Below the pieces are notes generated by a model, which saw nothing but the letters and a program-made list of their open reading frames with translations, did no database searches and was not told the origin of the DNA. A program made the translations under genes and the position numbers. 64,000 bases of DNA from Caulobacter sp. (GTDB taxonomy: Bacteria > Pseudomonadota > Alphaproteobacteria > Caulobacterales > Caulobacteraceae): contig JAQGIP010000067.1 in assembly GCA_028291055.1 (NCBI GenBank), forward strand, positions 1-64,000, given 5' to 3'. Each line of letters starts with the position of its first letter. Positions within the stretch are counted from its first letter, which is position 1. Below, one piece after another: positions 62,777 to 64,000 of the stretch.

Positions 62777-64000
62777 CTACCCATTGTAGATAGGGAAGCG
62801 CGCCGTCAACGCCAGAACCTCTTCGCGCACACGGGTCTCGACGGCGGCGTTGTCCTCGCCGTTGGCCGCGAGACCATCGACAACCTCGGCGATCAACTCG
62901 CCGATGCGCTTGAACTCGGTGACGCCGAAGCCGCGCGTGGTGCCGGCCGGGGTGCCGACGCGCACGCCCGAGGTGATGGCCGGGGGCGCCGGATCGAAGG
63001 GCACGCCGTTCTTGTTGCAGGTGATGTTGGCGCGTTCCAGGGCCGCTTCCGCCGCCTTGCCGGTGACGCCCTTGGGTTGGAGATCGACCAGCATCACATG
63101 GCTGTCAGTGCCGCCGGAGACGATGTTGAGGCCCCCGGCCATGATGGCCTCGGCCAGCACCCTGGCGTTCTCCACCACGTTCTTCGCATAGACCTTGAAG
63201 TCGGGACGCAGCGCCTCGCCGAAGGCCACGGCCTTGGCCGCGATCACATGCTCCAGCGGGCCGCCCTGCAGGCCGGGGAAGACCGCCGAATTGATCTTCT
63301 TGCCCAGCGCCTCGTCGTTGGACAGCACCATGCCGCCGCGAGGACCGCGCAGGGTCTTGTGGGTGGTGGTGGTGACCACGTGGGCATGGGGCAGCGGACT
63401 GGGGAAGGCGCCGCCGGCGACCAGGCCGGCGAAGTGGGCCATGTCGACCATCAGGAAGGCGCCGACGCTGTCGGCGATCTCGCGGAATTTGGCGAAGTCG
63501 ATGACGCGGCTATAGGCCGAGCCCCCGGCGATGATCAGCTTGGGCTTCTCACGTTCGGCCACCTCGGCGACCATGTCGTAGTCGATATACTGGTCCTGCT
63601 TGCGCACCGTGTAGGCCACGGGACGGAACCACTTGCCCGACTGGTTGGCCGGGCTGCCATGAGTCAGGTGGCCGCCGGCGGCCAGGTCCATGCCCATGAA
63701 GGTGTCGCCCGGCTTCAGCAGCGCCATGAAGACCGCCTGGTTGGCCTGGGCGCCGGAGTGGGGCTGGACGTTGGCGAAGCTGCAGCCGAACAGCTGCTTG
63801 GCGCGCTCGATGGCCAGGGTCTCGATGACGTCGACGTATTCGCAGCCGCCGTAGTAGCGGCGCCCCGGATAGCCCTCGGCGTATTTGTTGGTGAGGATCG
63901 ACCCCTGGGCCTCCAGCACCGCGCGCGAGACGATGTTCTCCGAGGCGATCAGCTCGATCTGATTCTGCTGGCGGGTCAGCTCGTGGGCGATGGCGTCGGC
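62777..64000 (-). CDS. glyA: Serine hydroxymethyltransferase (partial, N-terminus outside the window)
   Basis: About 407 C-terminal codons are present; the frame stays open to the window edge. This PLP enzyme converts serine and tetrahydrofolate to glycine and methylene-THF. The segment nearest the edge reads [18 protein letters not shown], the family's N-terminal signature, so only a short piece is missing. The PLP lysine is in [15 protein letters not shown]. It lies upstream of nrdR with a 29-bp gap. Confidence 0.97.
   Translation of the reverse strand, partial: ADAIAHELTRQQNQIELIASENIVSRAVLEAQGSILTNKYAEGYPGRRYYGGCEYVDVIETLAIERAKQLFGCSFANVQPHSGAQANQAVFMALLKPGDTFMGMDLAAGGHLTHGSPANQSGKWFRPVAYTVRKQDQYIDYDMVAEVAEREKPKLIIAGGSAYSRVIDFAKFREIADSVGAFLMVDMAHFAGLVAGGAFPSPLPHAHVVTTTTHKTLRGPRGGMVLSNDEALGKKINSAVFPGLQGGPLEHVIAAKAVAFGEALRPDFKVYAKNVVENARVLAEAIMAGGLNIVSGGTDSHVMLVDLQPKGVTGKAAEAALERANITCNKNGVPFDPAPPAITSGVRVGTPAGTTRGFGVTEFKRIGELIAEVVDGLAANGEDNAAVETRVREEVLALTARFPIYNG

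Overview
The window is a GC-rich alphaproteobacterial chromosome segment, most likely from the Caulobacteraceae (Caulobacter, Phenylobacterium or relatives). The evidence is gene content and order: glyA-nrdR-rib-nusB-thiL, rplM-rpsI-argC, plsX-fabH-ihfA-merR-tRNA-Pro, alaC/hom/glpX/recJ, a stand-alone NDUFS4-like complex I subunit, class I PhaC and an H+-pyrophosphatase. No prophage, insertion sequence, CRISPR array or rRNA operon was seen. Four tRNA genes are present, all on the minus strand and all with an encoded CCA end.

Layout. 1-7.3 kb: the end of a degenerate REC-GGDEF regulator, a FrnE-like thiol oxidoreductase, a CcdC-like membrane protein, a repeat pair, a secreted protein of unknown function, and mfd-sdhE. 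7.4-13.2 kb: a DUF2252 protein, recG, a phosphotransferase-DUF6285 pair and a DUF3089 protein. 13.2-17.6 kb: a thiolase, an HMG-CoA-synthase-like/DUF35 fusion and an amidase. 17.8-21.2 kb: heptose and Kdo synthesis for LPS (hldD, hldE, kdsA). 21.4-27 kb: cyclopropane fatty acid synthase, then a sulfur amino acid group (cysK, a sulfurtransferase, metC) with an orphan solute-binding lipoprotein. 27-29.5 kb: three tRNAs, a complex I subunit, a thioesterase, a DUF192 protein and a double cold-shock protein. 29.6-38.9 kb: recJ, glpX, hom, a two-component system with a DUF4173 membrane protein, and an alaC-type aminotransferase.

39-45.7 kb: phaC with an unusual basic N-terminus, followed by two small genes. 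Just beyond those lies an 81-bp second copy of the phaC 3' end. Next come a double-GNAT protein, argC, rpsI and rplM. 45.8-50 kb: a PhoX-like phosphatase behind a probable Pho box, an alpha/beta hydrolase lacking the usual catalytic His, ctaA, and two small membrane proteins. 50-57.4 kb: tRNA-Pro(GGG), a MerR-type regulator, ihfA, fabH, plsX, a DUF177 protein, a cytochrome bc1 chaperone, bamE, a compound palindromic element and hppA. 57.5-64 kb: a small exported protein, then thiL, nusB, ribH, ribB, ribE, a reductase-only RibD, nrdR and the C-terminal part of glyA.

Most of the window is conserved housekeeping sequence. The items that stand out are the phaC-tail remnant, the HMGS-like/DUF35 fusion beside a thiolase, the degenerate RibA domain together with a RibD lacking its deaminase, the substituted catalytic residues in the DUF3089 protein and the hydrolase, the c-di-GMP I-site kept in a degenerate GGDEF domain, and the structured repeats. 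No obviously new multi-gene defence or mobile system was found. All family assignments come from reading the proteins; no database search was run.
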